Assembly: GCA_964463915.1 (NCBI GenBank)
Contig: CAYXEH010000007.1
Span: forward strand, 1-64,000
From: PUPG01 sp964463915
GTDB taxonomy: Bacteria; Bacteroidota; Bacteroidia; Bacteroidales; UBA7960
DNA: 64,000 bases
Direction: 5' to 3'
The notes beneath the pieces were generated by a model, which did no database searches, had not been told where the DNA came from, and was given only the letters and a program-made list of their open reading frames with translations. The position numbers and the translations under genes are program-made. The stretch's first letter is position 1. Each line of letters begins with the position of its first letter. This document shows positions 15,597 through 24,516 of the stretch, piece after piece.

Positions 15597-16826
15597 GTGC
15601 TATTTAACAAACCTACGATATCAACAGATATTTCCCCCGGAAGACTCACCTGGCGACGATTCCGTCGGATCCCCACGGCAATGGCAGGCCTTGGCTGGAT
15701 TGTTATAGCCGCAGTGCTTGCCATAACAGGCTATCTGTTTATTCCGGACAACAGCCCCCATGCCAATCACCAGCAACTGGAAATGGCTGCCCATAAACCC
15801 GGCACCCGGCAGCAAATTCTCCATGTGGCGAAAAATGAAGCATACACTCCCCCTTCTTTTCTGGAAAAACTATTGCATGGCAAACCCAAACCCTGCACGA
15901 CCATTCCCATACAGGCCTATTGGTTTGCAGAGGACACCCTGTATTATGAGACTTACCCGGGACAGCCAGGCTATCCGGGCATGGAGGGGTATTATCTGAT
16001 CCCGGATGTTTTGCATCACCTGGATGCCGGGATTCCGGTTCAGCAGCTTACAGATGATACGCTCTCTTTCCAGGATGCCTGGGGAAATACGCATCGCAGA
16101 AGCATTCAACAAATGCAGGAAGAGATTGCGGACAGACAAATACGTACACAACATTTCTGGCTGGGGACCGATCGTTTTGGACGGGATCTCCTGAGCCAGC
16201 TGGTGATTGGTACCAGGGTATCATTGTCTGTGGGTTTTATTGCAGTATTTATTTCTTTGCTTATCGGGATGAGCCTTGGAAGCCTTGCCGGTTATTTCAG
16301 AGGAAGGACAGACCAGCTGATTGTCTGGCTGATCAATGTGGTGTGGTCAGTTCCTACATTGTTACTGGCCATCGCGATCACCTTTGCATTGGGCAAAGGT
16401 TTCTGGCAGGTTTTTGTGGCTGTGGGGCTGACTATGTGGGTAGAAGTGGCCAGGGTGGTGCGCGGCCAGGTGATCAGCACGAGGGAAAAGGAGTTTGTTG
16501 AATCGGCCCGTGCACTGGGTCTTGGTAGCTTGCGCATCATTCGCCGCCACATCATGCCAGTTATCATGGGTCCTGTAATTGTAATCTCCGCAGCAAATTT
16601 TGCCTCTGCCATTCTTATTGAAGCAGGCCTGAGTTTTCTCGGCATTGGTGTCCAGCCTCCGGTGCCTTCCTGGGGCACCATGATCAGGGAACATTACGGA
16701 TACATCATTTTGGATAAAGGCTATCTTGCCTTTCTGCCCGGGCTGGCCATCATGCTGATGGTACTTTCATTCATGTTGCTCGGGAACGGACTCCGTGAAG
16801 CACTCGACAGGGGCGCAAGGGACTGA
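15597..16826 (+). CDS. OppC/DppC-type ABC transporter permease
   Basis: About 409 aa from a GTG at 15597; a TTG at 15570 and an ATG at 15681 are alternatives, and the GTG keeps the cytoplasmic segment ISPGRLTWRRFRR before helix 1. The C-terminal two thirds is a classic peptide-uptake permease: TDRFGRDLLSQLVIGTRVSL, five further membrane helices and the EAA loop ESARALGLGSLRIIRRHIMP that docks the ATPase. Between helix 1 and the core lies an unusual ~130-residue extracytoplasmic insert. No oppA, oppB, oppD or oppF lies nearby, so its partners must be elsewhere. Substrate unknown, probably peptides. Confidence 0.85.
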   Translation: MLFNKPTISTDISPGRLTWRRFRRIPTAMAGLGWIVIAAVLAITGYLFIPDNSPHANHQQLEMAAHKPGTRQQILHVAKNEAYTPPSFLEKLLHGKPKPCTTIPIQAYWFAEDTLYYETYPGQPGYPGMEGYYLIPDVLHHLDAGIPVQQLTDDTLSFQDAWGNTHRRSIQQMQEEIADRQIRTQHFWLGTDRFGRDLLSQLVIGTRVSLSVGFIAVFISLLIGMSLGSLAGYFRGRTDQLIVWLINVVWSVPTLLLAIAITFALGKGFWQVFVAVGLTMWVEVARVVRGQVISTREKEFVESARALGLGSLRIIRRHIMPVIMGPVIVISAANFASAILIEAGLSFLGIGVQPPVPSWGTMIREHYGYIILDKGYLAFLPGLAIMLMVLSFMLLGNGLREALDRGARD

Positions 16827-16837
16827 CAGAAATCACC

Positions 16838-17482
16838 TCACCTTTCTTTATCTCCCAGCATAGGCACAAACCTGAAATAGCCAAATTCTTGTTTTTCAAG
16901 TTCGTCATGACCATGTTTCACCACCCTGGTCATGACCTGCGTATCCCTTTCCCCGAGAGGGATCACCATCACTCCACCGATTTTCAGCTGATCCAGCAAC
17001 TTCCGTGGAAGCTGGGGTGCCCCTGCAGTTACCAGAATGCGATCAAAAGGAGCAAAAGCCGGCAGGCCTTCATACCCATCTCCATAGAAGAGTTTTATGG
17101 AATATTTCATCTCATTCAGCAACTGCTTTGTTTTTCGGTACAAAGAACGGTGACGTTCAATGGTAAACACGCGGGCTCCCATTTCAGCCAGCACACAGGC
17201 CTGATACCCACTACCGGTCCCGACCTCCAGCACTTTGTTTCCCTTTTCAACCTGAAGCAATTCAGTCTGAAAAGCCACCGTATAAGGCTGACTGATGGTT
17301 TGTCCGGATCCGATCGGGAAGGCTTTATCCTGGTAGGCAATCTCTAAAAAAGAGGAGTCAAGGAAGAAATGCCTGGGAACAGCCTGCAACGCGTTGAGGA
17401 CCTCCTCATTTCTGATTCCTTTCGCACGCACCCCCTCTACAAGCTTTTTACGCAACCCCTTATGCCGGTATGAATCATTCAT
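16838..17482 (-). CDS. pcm: Protein-L-isoaspartate O-methyltransferase
   Basis: 214 aa, normal length. Pcm methylates isoaspartyl residues formed by protein ageing so they can revert to aspartate. The family segment FPIGSGQTISQPYTVA (near 76-91) and the SAM-binding glycine motif VLEVGTGSGYQACVLAEMGA (100-120) are intact, followed by LVTAGAPQLPRKLLDQLKIGG. It is convergent with the permease gene (11 nt between stops) and stands alone. Confidence 0.94.
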   Translation of the reverse strand: MNDSYRHKGLRKKLVEGVRAKGIRNEEVLNALQAVPRHFFLDSSFLEIAYQDKAFPIGSGQTISQPYTVAFQTELLQVEKGNKVLEVGTGSGYQACVLAEMGARVFTIERHRSLYRKTKQLLNEMKYSIKLFYGDGYEGLPAFAPFDRILVTAGAPQLPRKLLDQLKIGGVMVIPLGERDTQVMTRVVKHGHDELEKQEFGYFRFVPMLGDKER

Positions 17483-17552
17483 TCTGCTATATTGCCTTGA
17501 TGGTTTATTGTCGGTGGACGAAATTAAGCATTTCGCAGACCATAAAAAACTT

Positions 17553-17560
17553 TACTTTTG
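17553..17560 (+). promoter_or_regulatory. Candidate promoter -7 element for the Gfo/Idh/MocA gene
   Basis: TACTTTTG matches TAnnTTTG, 40 nt before the start. A TTT at 17531-17533 sits 19 nt upstream, a weak -33 match. Confidence 0.45.
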
Positions 17561-17600
17561 TGGCAACAGCATCCATTTTAAATAATTAACTGCCTTTCAT

Positions 17601-18590
17601 ATGGTTAAAAGAATAGGTGTACTGGGCGCTGGTCACCTGGGGAGCATCCACATCAAATGCATCCTGGCATCAGAACATCTTGAGCTCGCCGGATTTTATG
17701 ATCCGGATGAAGTTACCGCTGAAAATGTAGCCAGGACATTCAGGATACCGAGGTTTCACTCAGAGGATGAACTGATGAGTGCTGCAGATATTATGGACAT
17801 TGTTACCCCTACCGTGTCACACTTTGATTGTGCATCCCGGGCCCTTAAACAGGGAAAACATGTGTTCATTGAGAAGCCCCTCACCGCAACCCTTGAAGAA
17901 GGCCGGAAACTGATAGAACTTGCCAGGGAGGCCAGTGTAAAAGTACAGGTGGGCCACGTGGAAAGGTTTAACCCGGCATTCATCGCGGCAGAACCCTACC
18001 TGAAAACCCCTATGTTTATCGAGGCCCATCGGCTGGGCAGGTTTAATCCCCGCGGAACAGATGTACCTGTCGTCCTTGACCTGATGATTCACGACATTGA
18101 TATTATCCTGAATGTTGTCAAAGCCAAAGTAAAGCAAATATCGGCCAGTGGTGCATCGATCGTTTCGGATACCCCGGATATTGCCAGCGCAAGAATTGAA
18201 TTTACCAATGGCTGTGTGGCAAATCTTACTGCCAGCAGGCTTTCAATGAAGAATATGCGAAAAACCAGGTTCTTCCAGCAAGATGGATACATCGCTGTTG
18301 ACTTCCTCTCCAAAGAAACCCAGGTCATCAGGTTGAAAGATGTGGTTACCAGTTCTGATCCGATGGCCATGGTTATTGATGTGGGACCTGAAAAAAAACA
18401 AAAGCAGATATGGGTGGAAAAACCGGAGGTCGAACCAATTAATGCCATACAGACAGAGCTTGAAACTTTTCTTTGCGCCATTACGGGCAATACCGACCCA
18501 CTGGTAAGCATTCATGATGGATACGCATCCCTGGACCTGGCAAACAGGATCATGGGAAAAATCCAACACAGTGCAAATTACCTGGGCTGA
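17601..18590 (+). CDS. Gfo/Idh/MocA family oxidoreductase
   Basis: 329 aa. The N-terminal Rossmann fold (1-120) has the NAD(P) motif GVLGAGHLGSIH and the EKP motif of the family (HVFIEKPLTATLEEG). The C-terminal alpha/beta domain includes VGHVERFNPAF and the LDLMIHDIDIIL helix with candidate catalytic Asp/His. Members oxidise or reduce sugars or sugar nucleotides, and the HVERFNP subgroup is common in Bacteroidota near lipid A and polysaccharide genes. A sugar transferase gene follows 147 nt downstream. The exact substrate cannot be read from the sequence. Confidence 0.88.
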   Translation: MVKRIGVLGAGHLGSIHIKCILASEHLELAGFYDPDEVTAENVARTFRIPRFHSEDELMSAADIMDIVTPTVSHFDCASRALKQGKHVFIEKPLTATLEEGRKLIELAREASVKVQVGHVERFNPAFIAAEPYLKTPMFIEAHRLGRFNPRGTDVPVVLDLMIHDIDIILNVVKAKVKQISASGASIVSDTPDIASARIEFTNGCVANLTASRLSMKNMRKTRFFQQDGYIAVDFLSKETQVIRLKDVVTSSDPMAMVIDVGPEKKQKQIWVEKPEVEPINAIQTELETFLCAITGNTDPLVSIHDGYASLDLANRIMGKIQHSANYLG

Positions 18591-18737
18591 GTTTTTCACT
18601 TCCGCTGTTAATAAATCGACGAAAAAGCAGGCAATATGTGTCACGCCTGCCCGTTATCCTGTTACAGCAAGCCCCCGGGGAAACCTGGTCATTTTTTCTC
18701 ATCATCAGGTAAATTGACAGAACAAATGCAGTAAATA

Positions 18738-20162
18738 ATGGACAAACGCTTACAAAGGCTCCAGCTGGCTAAACATGTGCTTTTCGACTACCTTGCAGCA
18801 GTCCTGGCGTGGTTCTCTTATCTCAGTTATCTGTTCATCAGCAACGGTTACGCTTTAAATCTCCTGACTGAAGAAATGCTGACAGGAAACACCCTGTTGT
18901 TCGGCCTGCTGATCATCCCTTTATTCTGGCTGAGCCTGTATTACCTCAGCGGAGCATACACCTCCATTTTCAGGCAGTCGCGCCTCGGACAATTCGGCCA
19001 AACCCTGCTGATATCGCTTATCGGAGTGCTTGTCATTTACTTTGTGATACTTTTGAACCAGGAGGCTATCCTGATCAAGGGTCATTATCAATCCTTGCTG
19101 ATATTACTGCTGCTACATATTTTTTTCACCGCCATATTTCGTTTCATCCTGACCACCAATGTCATACGCAAAATCAACAACAGGGAGATCGGGTTCAATA
19201 CCATCATTATTGGCAGTCAGAAAAAAGCAACAGATATCATTCAGGAACTGGAAGCCCGGAAAAAGTCTTCAGGGCAAAGACTGATCGGTTTTGTCAGTGT
19301 AAGTAAACAGGAAAACCACATGGCCGCCGAACACCTCCCGTGGCTGGGCCATATTGACAAGGTAATGGAGATCATCGAACAATATGGGGTGGAAGAAGCC
19401 ATCATTGCACTGGAACCAAAAGAGCATAAAAAGATAAGCCTTATCCTGGCTGACCTTTATTCTACAGACGTAGAAGTCAGGATCATCCCGGAAATGCACG
19501 ACATATTACTCGGCGCGGTCAAAATGACGTCGATATTCGGCACACCATTGATTCAAATTCATCCGGAATTAATGCCGGCGTGGCAACAAACGATCAAGCG
19601 CCTGATGGATGTAGTTATTTCCGCCCTGAGCCTGGTTATTCTTTCTCCCGTTTTCCTGGTCACAGCCATTGGCGTAAAGTTATCTTCCAGGGGTCCGGTA
19701 TTCTATAAACATGAACGTATTGGACTGCACGGGAAACCCTTTATGATGCATAAGTTCCGGTCTATGTATGTGGATGCGGAAGTAAACGGGCCCCAGTTAT
19801 CCTGCGAAAACGATCCCCGCGTCACCCCTTTCGGTCGCTTTATGCGCAAAGTGCGTCTTGATGAGATCCCCCAGTTCTACAATGTGCTGCGTGGCTACAT
19901 GTCACTTGTCGGACCCAGGCCCGAACGACAGTATTATATTGATCAGATCGTAAAAAAAGCACCCCACTATAAATTGCTGCAGAAGATCAAACCCGGCGTT
20001 ACCAGCTGGGGACAAGTGAAATACGGATACGCGGAAAATGTAGACGAAATGATTGAGCGGCTAAAATACGACCTGCTCTATCTGGAGAATATGTCGCTGG
20101 CTGTAGATTTCAAAATTCTGATTTATACTGTGTTGATTATCCTGCAGGGCCGGGGAAAATAA
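18738..20162 (+). CDS. Polyprenyl-phosphate sugar-1-phosphate transferase (WcaJ/WbaP type)
   Basis: 474 aa. The N-terminal part has about four membrane helices (15-140), then a CoA-binding-like domain (150-270: IIIGSQKKATDIIQEL). A fifth hydrophobic segment (290-315) leads into the bacterial sugar transferase domain with KRLMDVVISALSLV, KFRSMYVDAE, KVRLDEIPQFYNVL and LVGPRPERQ. Such enzymes start polysaccharide repeat units by moving a hexose-1-phosphate onto undecaprenyl phosphate at the inner membrane. A full polysaccharide locus is not in the window. The gene ends 4 nt before the stop of the convergent DUF4294 gene. Confidence 0.93.
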   Translation: MDKRLQRLQLAKHVLFDYLAAVLAWFSYLSYLFISNGYALNLLTEEMLTGNTLLFGLLIIPLFWLSLYYLSGAYTSIFRQSRLGQFGQTLLISLIGVLVIYFVILLNQEAILIKGHYQSLLILLLLHIFFTAIFRFILTTNVIRKINNREIGFNTIIIGSQKKATDIIQELEARKKSSGQRLIGFVSVSKQENHMAAEHLPWLGHIDKVMEIIEQYGVEEAIIALEPKEHKKISLILADLYSTDVEVRIIPEMHDILLGAVKMTSIFGTPLIQIHPELMPAWQQTIKRLMDVVISALSLVILSPVFLVTAIGVKLSSRGPVFYKHERIGLHGKPFMMHKFRSMYVDAEVNGPQLSCENDPRVTPFGRFMRKVRLDEIPQFYNVLRGYMSLVGPRPERQYYIDQIVKKAPHYKLLQKIKPGVTSWGQVKYGYAENVDEMIERLKYDLLYLENMSLAVDFKILIYTVLIILQGRGK

Positions 20163-20166
20163 GGTG

Positions 20167-20769
20167 TCAGATCAACCCCTCCTCAATCAACTGCACAATT
20201 TCCTCTATTCGGTGGTCTTTTCCATACGGATCATATTGCTCCCGAAGATCGTACCCAAAAATCCGTCCGAGCGACTGCCAGAAAACCGCAGAAAAAGAAC
20301 CGCGAAACTCTTTGAGTATATGGTAGGAGGTCTGATCTGTCTCCCTGTCAATCAACTTGATCAGAATCAAGCCCTGAGAAAAAGTCAACCGCTTCAGGTC
20401 ATCTTCAAAGTTATCACGGATCTCATCTTCGGCTTCACTCATAAATTGGCTCCGTTCCTTTTCCGTTTCCAGCTCCATCAGTCTTCTGCTGTATTCCCGA
20501 AACATATTACCGGCCAGCTTGGCATAAGGATAAACGATTTTCACATTCCGTACGGTCCGGTTGTAACGGTATGCTTCCCATCGATTTGCAAACTCCCTTT
20601 TGGCCGTAACACTCACCGGACGCAACTCAATCACAGGAATGGTGTCTCCGTTCAGCACCCGGGCGGCCACAGTATGTCCCTCCTGAAGCGGATCCCCGGG
20701 CCGGACATCGAGGGTATCAGGCGGATAGCCGTTGAAAATCCCCAATAATATAACAAGTAGCAATAGCAT
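20167..20769 (-). CDS. DUF4294 family exported protein
   Basis: 200 aa. A short hydrophobic N terminus (MLLLLVILLGIFNG) suggests a signal peptide; then VLNGDTIPVIELRPV and EAYRYNRTVRNVKIVYPYAKLA, which I recognise as the DUF4294 signature found in Bacteroidota. The second half is helical and charged (RRLMELETEKERSQF). Function unknown. It lies downstream of tig-clpP-clpX on the same strand, but a strong terminator separates them; no clear promoter is seen in the 10 nt before the start. Confidence 0.8.
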   Translation of the reverse strand: MLLLLVILLGIFNGYPPDTLDVRPGDPLQEGHTVAARVLNGDTIPVIELRPVSVTAKREFANRWEAYRYNRTVRNVKIVYPYAKLAGNMFREYSRRLMELETEKERSQFMSEAEDEIRDNFEDDLKRLTFSQGLILIKLIDRETDQTSYHILKEFRGSFSAVFWQSLGRIFGYDLREQYDPYGKDHRIEEIVQLIEEGLI

Positions 20770-20779
20770 ATCTCTTACT

Positions 20780-20815
20780 CAAAAAAAAAAGCGTTCTTTT
20801 CGGAGAACGCTTTAA
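20780..20815 (-). terminator. Rho-independent terminator after clpX
   Basis: Minus-strand stem AAAGCGTTCT / AGAACGCTTT with a 6-nt loop and a run of ten T. Confidence 0.92.
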
Positions 20816-20855
20816 TTTACGAAAAATTTTGGGAATGGTCAAGCGGTCAGGGACC

Positions 20856-22112
20856 TCAGGAAGCCGCCCTGAGCTGGTTGAGATGATTCTCATCGAGCCT
20901 TTTCCGGGTATAATCCAATGTAAGGTGGAAAACTTCCATTTTTCCGGCATCCTTACCTGCCTTTGAAGGGATGTCATACATGGCGTCGAGCATCACAATT
21001 TCACAAATCGAACGGAGTCCCCTGGCACCCAGTTTAAACTCAACTGCTTTATCCACCAGGTAATCAAGCACCTCGTCTTCGATGACCAACTCCACATCAT
21101 CCATCTCAAACAATTTTTTGTATTGTTTGATCAGTGAATTTCTGGGTTCCGACAGGATCTGGCGCAATGCATCCCGGTCAAGGGGGTTGAAATGGGTTAA
21201 CACAGGCATACGTCCGACCAGTTCGGGAATCAGCCCGAAACTCTTCAGATCCTGCGGGGCAATATACTGAAGCATGTTCTCGCGGTCTATGGGCGCAGTG
21301 CTCCTCGTACCGTACCCGATTGCATTGGCTTGCATACGGGACATAATCCTTTTTTCGATTCCGTCAAATGCACCGCCACACACAAACAGGATATTCTGGG
21401 TATTCACCTGGATCATCTTCTGTTCAGGATGTTTGCGTCCCCCCTGGGGTGGTACGTGAACCACCGCACCCTCGAGAAGCTTCAACAAGGCCTGCTGGAC
21501 ACCCTCACCGGAAACATCCCGGGTAATGGAAGGATTGTCGCTTTTACGCGCAATCTTATCTACCTCATCAATAAAAACAATTCCCCGTTCGGCAGCGGCC
21601 ACATCGTAGTCAGCCACCTGGAGCAATCTGGTCAGGATACTTTCCACATCTTCCCCCACATAACCTGCCTCGGTTAGAACAGTCGCATCCGCAATGCAGA
21701 AAGGGACCTGCATTTTTTTTGCAATGGTCCGTGCCATCAGGGTCTTCCCTGTCCCGGTTTCACCCACCATTACAATATTGGACTTCTCCAGTTCTACACC
21801 TTCCTCATCCTCCGGTTTCGGTGCCGGATAATTGATCCGTTTATAATGGTTGTATACTGCAACAGAAAGAACCTTCTTGGCCTCGTCCTGGCCAATTACA
21901 TACTGATCAAGGTGCTTTTTAATCTCAATTGGCTTAAACAACCTGAAAGAAGGAATTTTTTGTTTCTCCTTTTGGGTTTTTTCCTCTGCCACGATCGTAT
22001 TGGCCTGTTCCACACAACGCTCACAGATGTGAGCATCCACCCCGGAGATCAGCATGTCGACATCTTTCCCTTCTTTGCCACAGAAGGAACATTTCCTGGT
22101 TTCTTTGGTCAT
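20856..22112 (-). CDS. clpX: ClpXP protease ATPase subunit ClpX
   Basis: 418 aa. ClpX is the hexameric AAA+ unfoldase that feeds proteins to ClpP. The N-terminal zinc-binding domain has Cys pairs CSFCGKEG and CERC. Walker A is GETGTGKTLMA near 118, Walker B IVFIDEVDKIA near 178, and the pore loop GYVGEDV is present. The IGF loop that contacts ClpP may be the AIGYGT segment near 266 (IGY here). Sensor II is near GARGLRSI. It starts 34 nt after clpP in a tig-clpP-clpX operon. Confidence 0.97.
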   Translation of the reverse strand: MTKETRKCSFCGKEGKDVDMLISGVDAHICERCVEQANTIVAEEKTQKEKQKIPSFRLFKPIEIKKHLDQYVIGQDEAKKVLSVAVYNHYKRINYPAPKPEDEEGVELEKSNIVMVGETGTGKTLMARTIAKKMQVPFCIADATVLTEAGYVGEDVESILTRLLQVADYDVAAAERGIVFIDEVDKIARKSDNPSITRDVSGEGVQQALLKLLEGAVVHVPPQGGRKHPEQKMIQVNTQNILFVCGGAFDGIEKRIMSRMQANAIGYGTRSTAPIDRENMLQYIAPQDLKSFGLIPELVGRMPVLTHFNPLDRDALRQILSEPRNSLIKQYKKLFEMDDVELVIEDEVLDYLVDKAVEFKLGARGLRSICEIVMLDAMYDIPSKAGKDAGKMEVFHLTLDYTRKRLDENHLNQLRAAS

Positions 22113-22146
22113 TTCAATAATATTTTTCGCCGGTCAGACCCGATAA

Positions 22147-22830
22147 TTACTCATGGCGCTTATTCGACAGCAGTACCTCATCAATCATCCCGTACTCTTT
22201 CGCTTCTTCCGAAGTCATCCAGAAATCCCGGTCTGAATCCGTCCAGATCTTCTTGTATTCCTGGCCGCTGTGAAGCGCGATAATTTCATACAATTCTTTT
22301 TTGATCTTCTGGATTTCCCTGGCTGTGATTTCAATGTCAGAGGCCTGTCCTTCGGCGCCGCCCATGGGCTGATGGATCAGGATACGACTATGTTTCAGCG
22401 CAGTACGCTTACCTTTGGTTCCGGCTGCCAGCAGCACCGCTCCCATTGAAGCAGCCATTCCGGTACAAATTGTTGACACATCAGGGGAAATATACTGCAT
22501 GGTGTCATAGATACCCAGCCCGGCATACACTGAGCCTCCCGGTGTGTTCAAATAAATCTGGACATCTTTCTTGGGGTCGACAGATTCCAGGTAAAGCAAC
22601 TGTGCCTGGATGATATTGGCTACATAATCATTAACAGGAACCCCCAGGAAGATGATCCGGTCCATCATCAGCCGGCTAAACACATCCATGGTGGCCACAT
22701 TCAGTTGCCTTTCCTCGATAATGGTCGGGCTGATATAGTTGCCATAGGCCGATGTGTAGTTGTGCATCGTCTGGCTGCTGATTCCCCGGTGACGGGTCGC
22801 ATATTTGAAAAAATCATCCTGTTGACTCAT
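22147..22830 (-). CDS. clpP: ATP-dependent Clp protease proteolytic subunit
   Basis: 227 aa. Serine peptidase that forms the double-heptamer chamber of ClpXP. The catalytic Ser is in GMAASMGAVLLAAG, His in RILIHQPMGGAEGQASD, and Asp in the region DSDRDFWMTSEEAKEYGMID. About 30 N-terminal residues precede the core (ERQLNVATMDVFSRLMMDRIIFLG) and are probably a propeptide. It starts 3 nt after the tig stop, so translation is probably coupled. Confidence 0.97.
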   Translation of the reverse strand: MSQQDDFFKYATRHRGISSQTMHNYTSAYGNYISPTIIEERQLNVATMDVFSRLMMDRIIFLGVPVNDYVANIIQAQLLYLESVDPKKDVQIYLNTPGGSVYAGLGIYDTMQYISPDVSTICTGMAASMGAVLLAAGTKGKRTALKHSRILIHQPMGGAEGQASDIEITAREIQKIKKELYEIIALHSGQEYKKIWTDSDRDFWMTSEEAKEYGMIDEVLLSNKRHE

Positions 22831-22833
22831 GGC

Positions 22834-24246
22834 TTATTGGTTTTCTGTTTCTGACCCGGACGCATCCTGGCCTTTATCCTGTTTATATTTTTCTGTAACT
22901 AATTTAACAAAATCATCAAAGCCAGTCTCCTTTTCCTTCAACTTTAATTTCTCTTTGAAGAGATCCAGGAGTTTTTCATCAAAGAGCTGGTCATACACCT
23001 TTTTGACCTCATCTTTGTTGGCAGCGATTTGCTTAACATATTGATCAAGCATCTCCTGCTCAACATTTTCCTGGCCATATTGTTTGAGTTGCGCCCGAAT
23101 AAATTTCTCTATCTGGGCGTTCACTTCCCCGGGTTCCACCTTGATCTCATATTTCTTGATCAGATGATTCTCCAAAAGTTGCCACCTGAAGGAATCTGCA
23201 AACTGGTCAAATTCATTGTTTACTTTCTCCTCGGTGATCTCGTCATTGTCTTTATTGGTGTCCAGCAACCATTTTTTCAGAAAGGACTCAGGCAAAGACA
23301 AATCTGTCTCTTTCACCAGCTTTTCCATCACCACATTTTTGAAATGCTTGTCTGCATCTGCCTGGTACTGCTGGCTGATCTGGCCGGCCAGGTGCTCCCG
23401 AAATTCCTCTTCAGTTTTGATATCCTCTTCCGGGGCTACTTTTTTGAAAAGCTCCTCATTGAGTTCAGCTGGCTCTACCCGGCTGATGCTCTCTACCACA
23501 AAACGAAAGAGCGGGCTGTACTGGCCCAGCTCTTCTTTTTTCACACCCACCATGGCTGCCGCTTCTGTTTCTGAATCAACGGCCCTGACAATATCCATCT
23601 CCACCGAAGTTCCCGGTTTGGCTCCCACCAACTGGTTTTTAAGCTCTTCGTCTTTCAGGTACTGAATGTACACATTTGCTTTGTGGGTATGACCTTCATC
23701 CTTGGGTTTACCAGGCGACTCCATTTCTGTGAACTCCCCAAAAAGCACATCTTCGGCTTCAGCGGTACCCGGATTGGTCATTTTTCCATAACGCTTACGG
23801 ATGTCTTTCAGGTAGTTATCCACAATGTCATCTTCTACTTTGATTTTATGGTATTCCACCTCGATGTCTTCCGACAACTCAAGGTCAATTTCAGGAGCCA
23901 GGCCAATCTCATAATGAAACTCAAATTCAGTCTGATTCTCCCAGTCAATGGCATTGGCTTTTTCGTTATCCGGCAGCGGATTTCCAAGCACATTTAACTC
24001 ATTCTCTTTGATGTAGTTATAGACGGCATCAGCGAGTATCTTGTTGACCTCCTCAGCCAGCACACTCTTGCCATACATTTTTTTTACAATACCCATGGGT
24101 ACTTTTCCGGGCCTGAACCCAGGCATCTGGGCTTTCTTCTGCAGGTTGCGCAACTCCTTATCTACCTGTTCGCTATAATCTTCTTCACTGAGAGAAACTT
24201 TCAGCACTGCTTCCAGGGGGGCGGTGTTTTCCTGTACAATATTCAT
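22834..24246 (-). CDS. tig: Trigger factor
   Basis: 470 aa from the ATG at 24246; a TTG three codons upstream is in frame but less likely. Trigger factor is the ribosome-bound chaperone at the exit tunnel. The ribosome-binding signature GFRPGKVPMGIVKKMYG near 45-62 is intact. The middle PPIase-like domain is degenerate, as often in Bacteroidota, and the long helical C-terminal domain (230-440) forms the arms. It is the first gene of tig-clpP-clpX, joining folding and degradation in one transcript. Confidence 0.94.
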   Translation of the reverse strand: MNIVQENTAPLEAVLKVSLSEEDYSEQVDKELRNLQKKAQMPGFRPGKVPMGIVKKMYGKSVLAEEVNKILADAVYNYIKENELNVLGNPLPDNEKANAIDWENQTEFEFHYEIGLAPEIDLELSEDIEVEYHKIKVEDDIVDNYLKDIRKRYGKMTNPGTAEAEDVLFGEFTEMESPGKPKDEGHTHKANVYIQYLKDEELKNQLVGAKPGTSVEMDIVRAVDSETEAAAMVGVKKEELGQYSPLFRFVVESISRVEPAELNEELFKKVAPEEDIKTEEEFREHLAGQISQQYQADADKHFKNVVMEKLVKETDLSLPESFLKKWLLDTNKDNDEITEEKVNNEFDQFADSFRWQLLENHLIKKYEIKVEPGEVNAQIEKFIRAQLKQYGQENVEQEMLDQYVKQIAANKDEVKKVYDQLFDEKLLDLFKEKLKLKEKETGFDDFVKLVTEKYKQDKGQDASGSETENQ

Positions 24247-24297
24247 ATCGTTCAATCGGTTTTTGAAACAGCAGCCGGGCTGTCTGCTTCAGCTTTT

Positions 24298-24305
24298 CAA
24301 AAATA
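24298..24305 (-). promoter_or_regulatory. Candidate promoter -7 element for tig-clpP-clpX
   Basis: TATTTTTG on the minus strand matches TAnnTTTG about 50 nt before tig. It coincides with the T run of the tRNA-Leu terminator, so the two signals overlap. Confidence 0.4.
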
Positions 24306-24350
24306 AAAACAACCCCGCCAGACCAGGAACTTCATGTCTTATACGGGGTT
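24300..24350 (-). terminator. Likely terminator of tRNA-Leu
   Basis: Minus-strand stem AACCCCG / CGGGGTT with a 26-nt loop, then GTTTTTATTTTT. The loop is long, so the call is moderate. Confidence 0.5.
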
Positions 24351-24368
24351 CAACAATCCTGTTTATTG

Positions 24369-24450
24369 TGCGGATGGAGGGACTCGAACCCCCACGCCTC
24401 TCGGCACCAGATCCTAAGTCTGGCGCGGCTACCAATTACGCCACATCCGC
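24369..24450 (-). tRNA. tRNA-Leu (TAG)
   Basis: 82 nt with acceptor stem GCGGATG / CATCCGC, discriminator A and a long variable arm (TGCCGAGAGGCG) typical of a class II tRNA. The anticodon loop CTTAGGA gives TAG, reading CUA and CUN leucine codons. CCA is not encoded. Confidence 0.96.
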
Positions 24451-24469
24451 GTTCCTGAAAATTGGAGTG

Positions 24470-24477
24470 CAAATATA
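24470..24477 (-). promoter_or_regulatory. Promoter -7 element of tRNA-Leu
   Basis: TATATTTG on the minus strand, the same sequence and the same flanking GCACTC context as the tRNA-His promoter, 20 nt before the tRNA. A clear -33 TTG is not seen. Confidence 0.6.
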
Positions 24478-24516
24478 CGACTTTTTGTGCACCTGACATG
24501 CATGAGGGCCAAAAAC

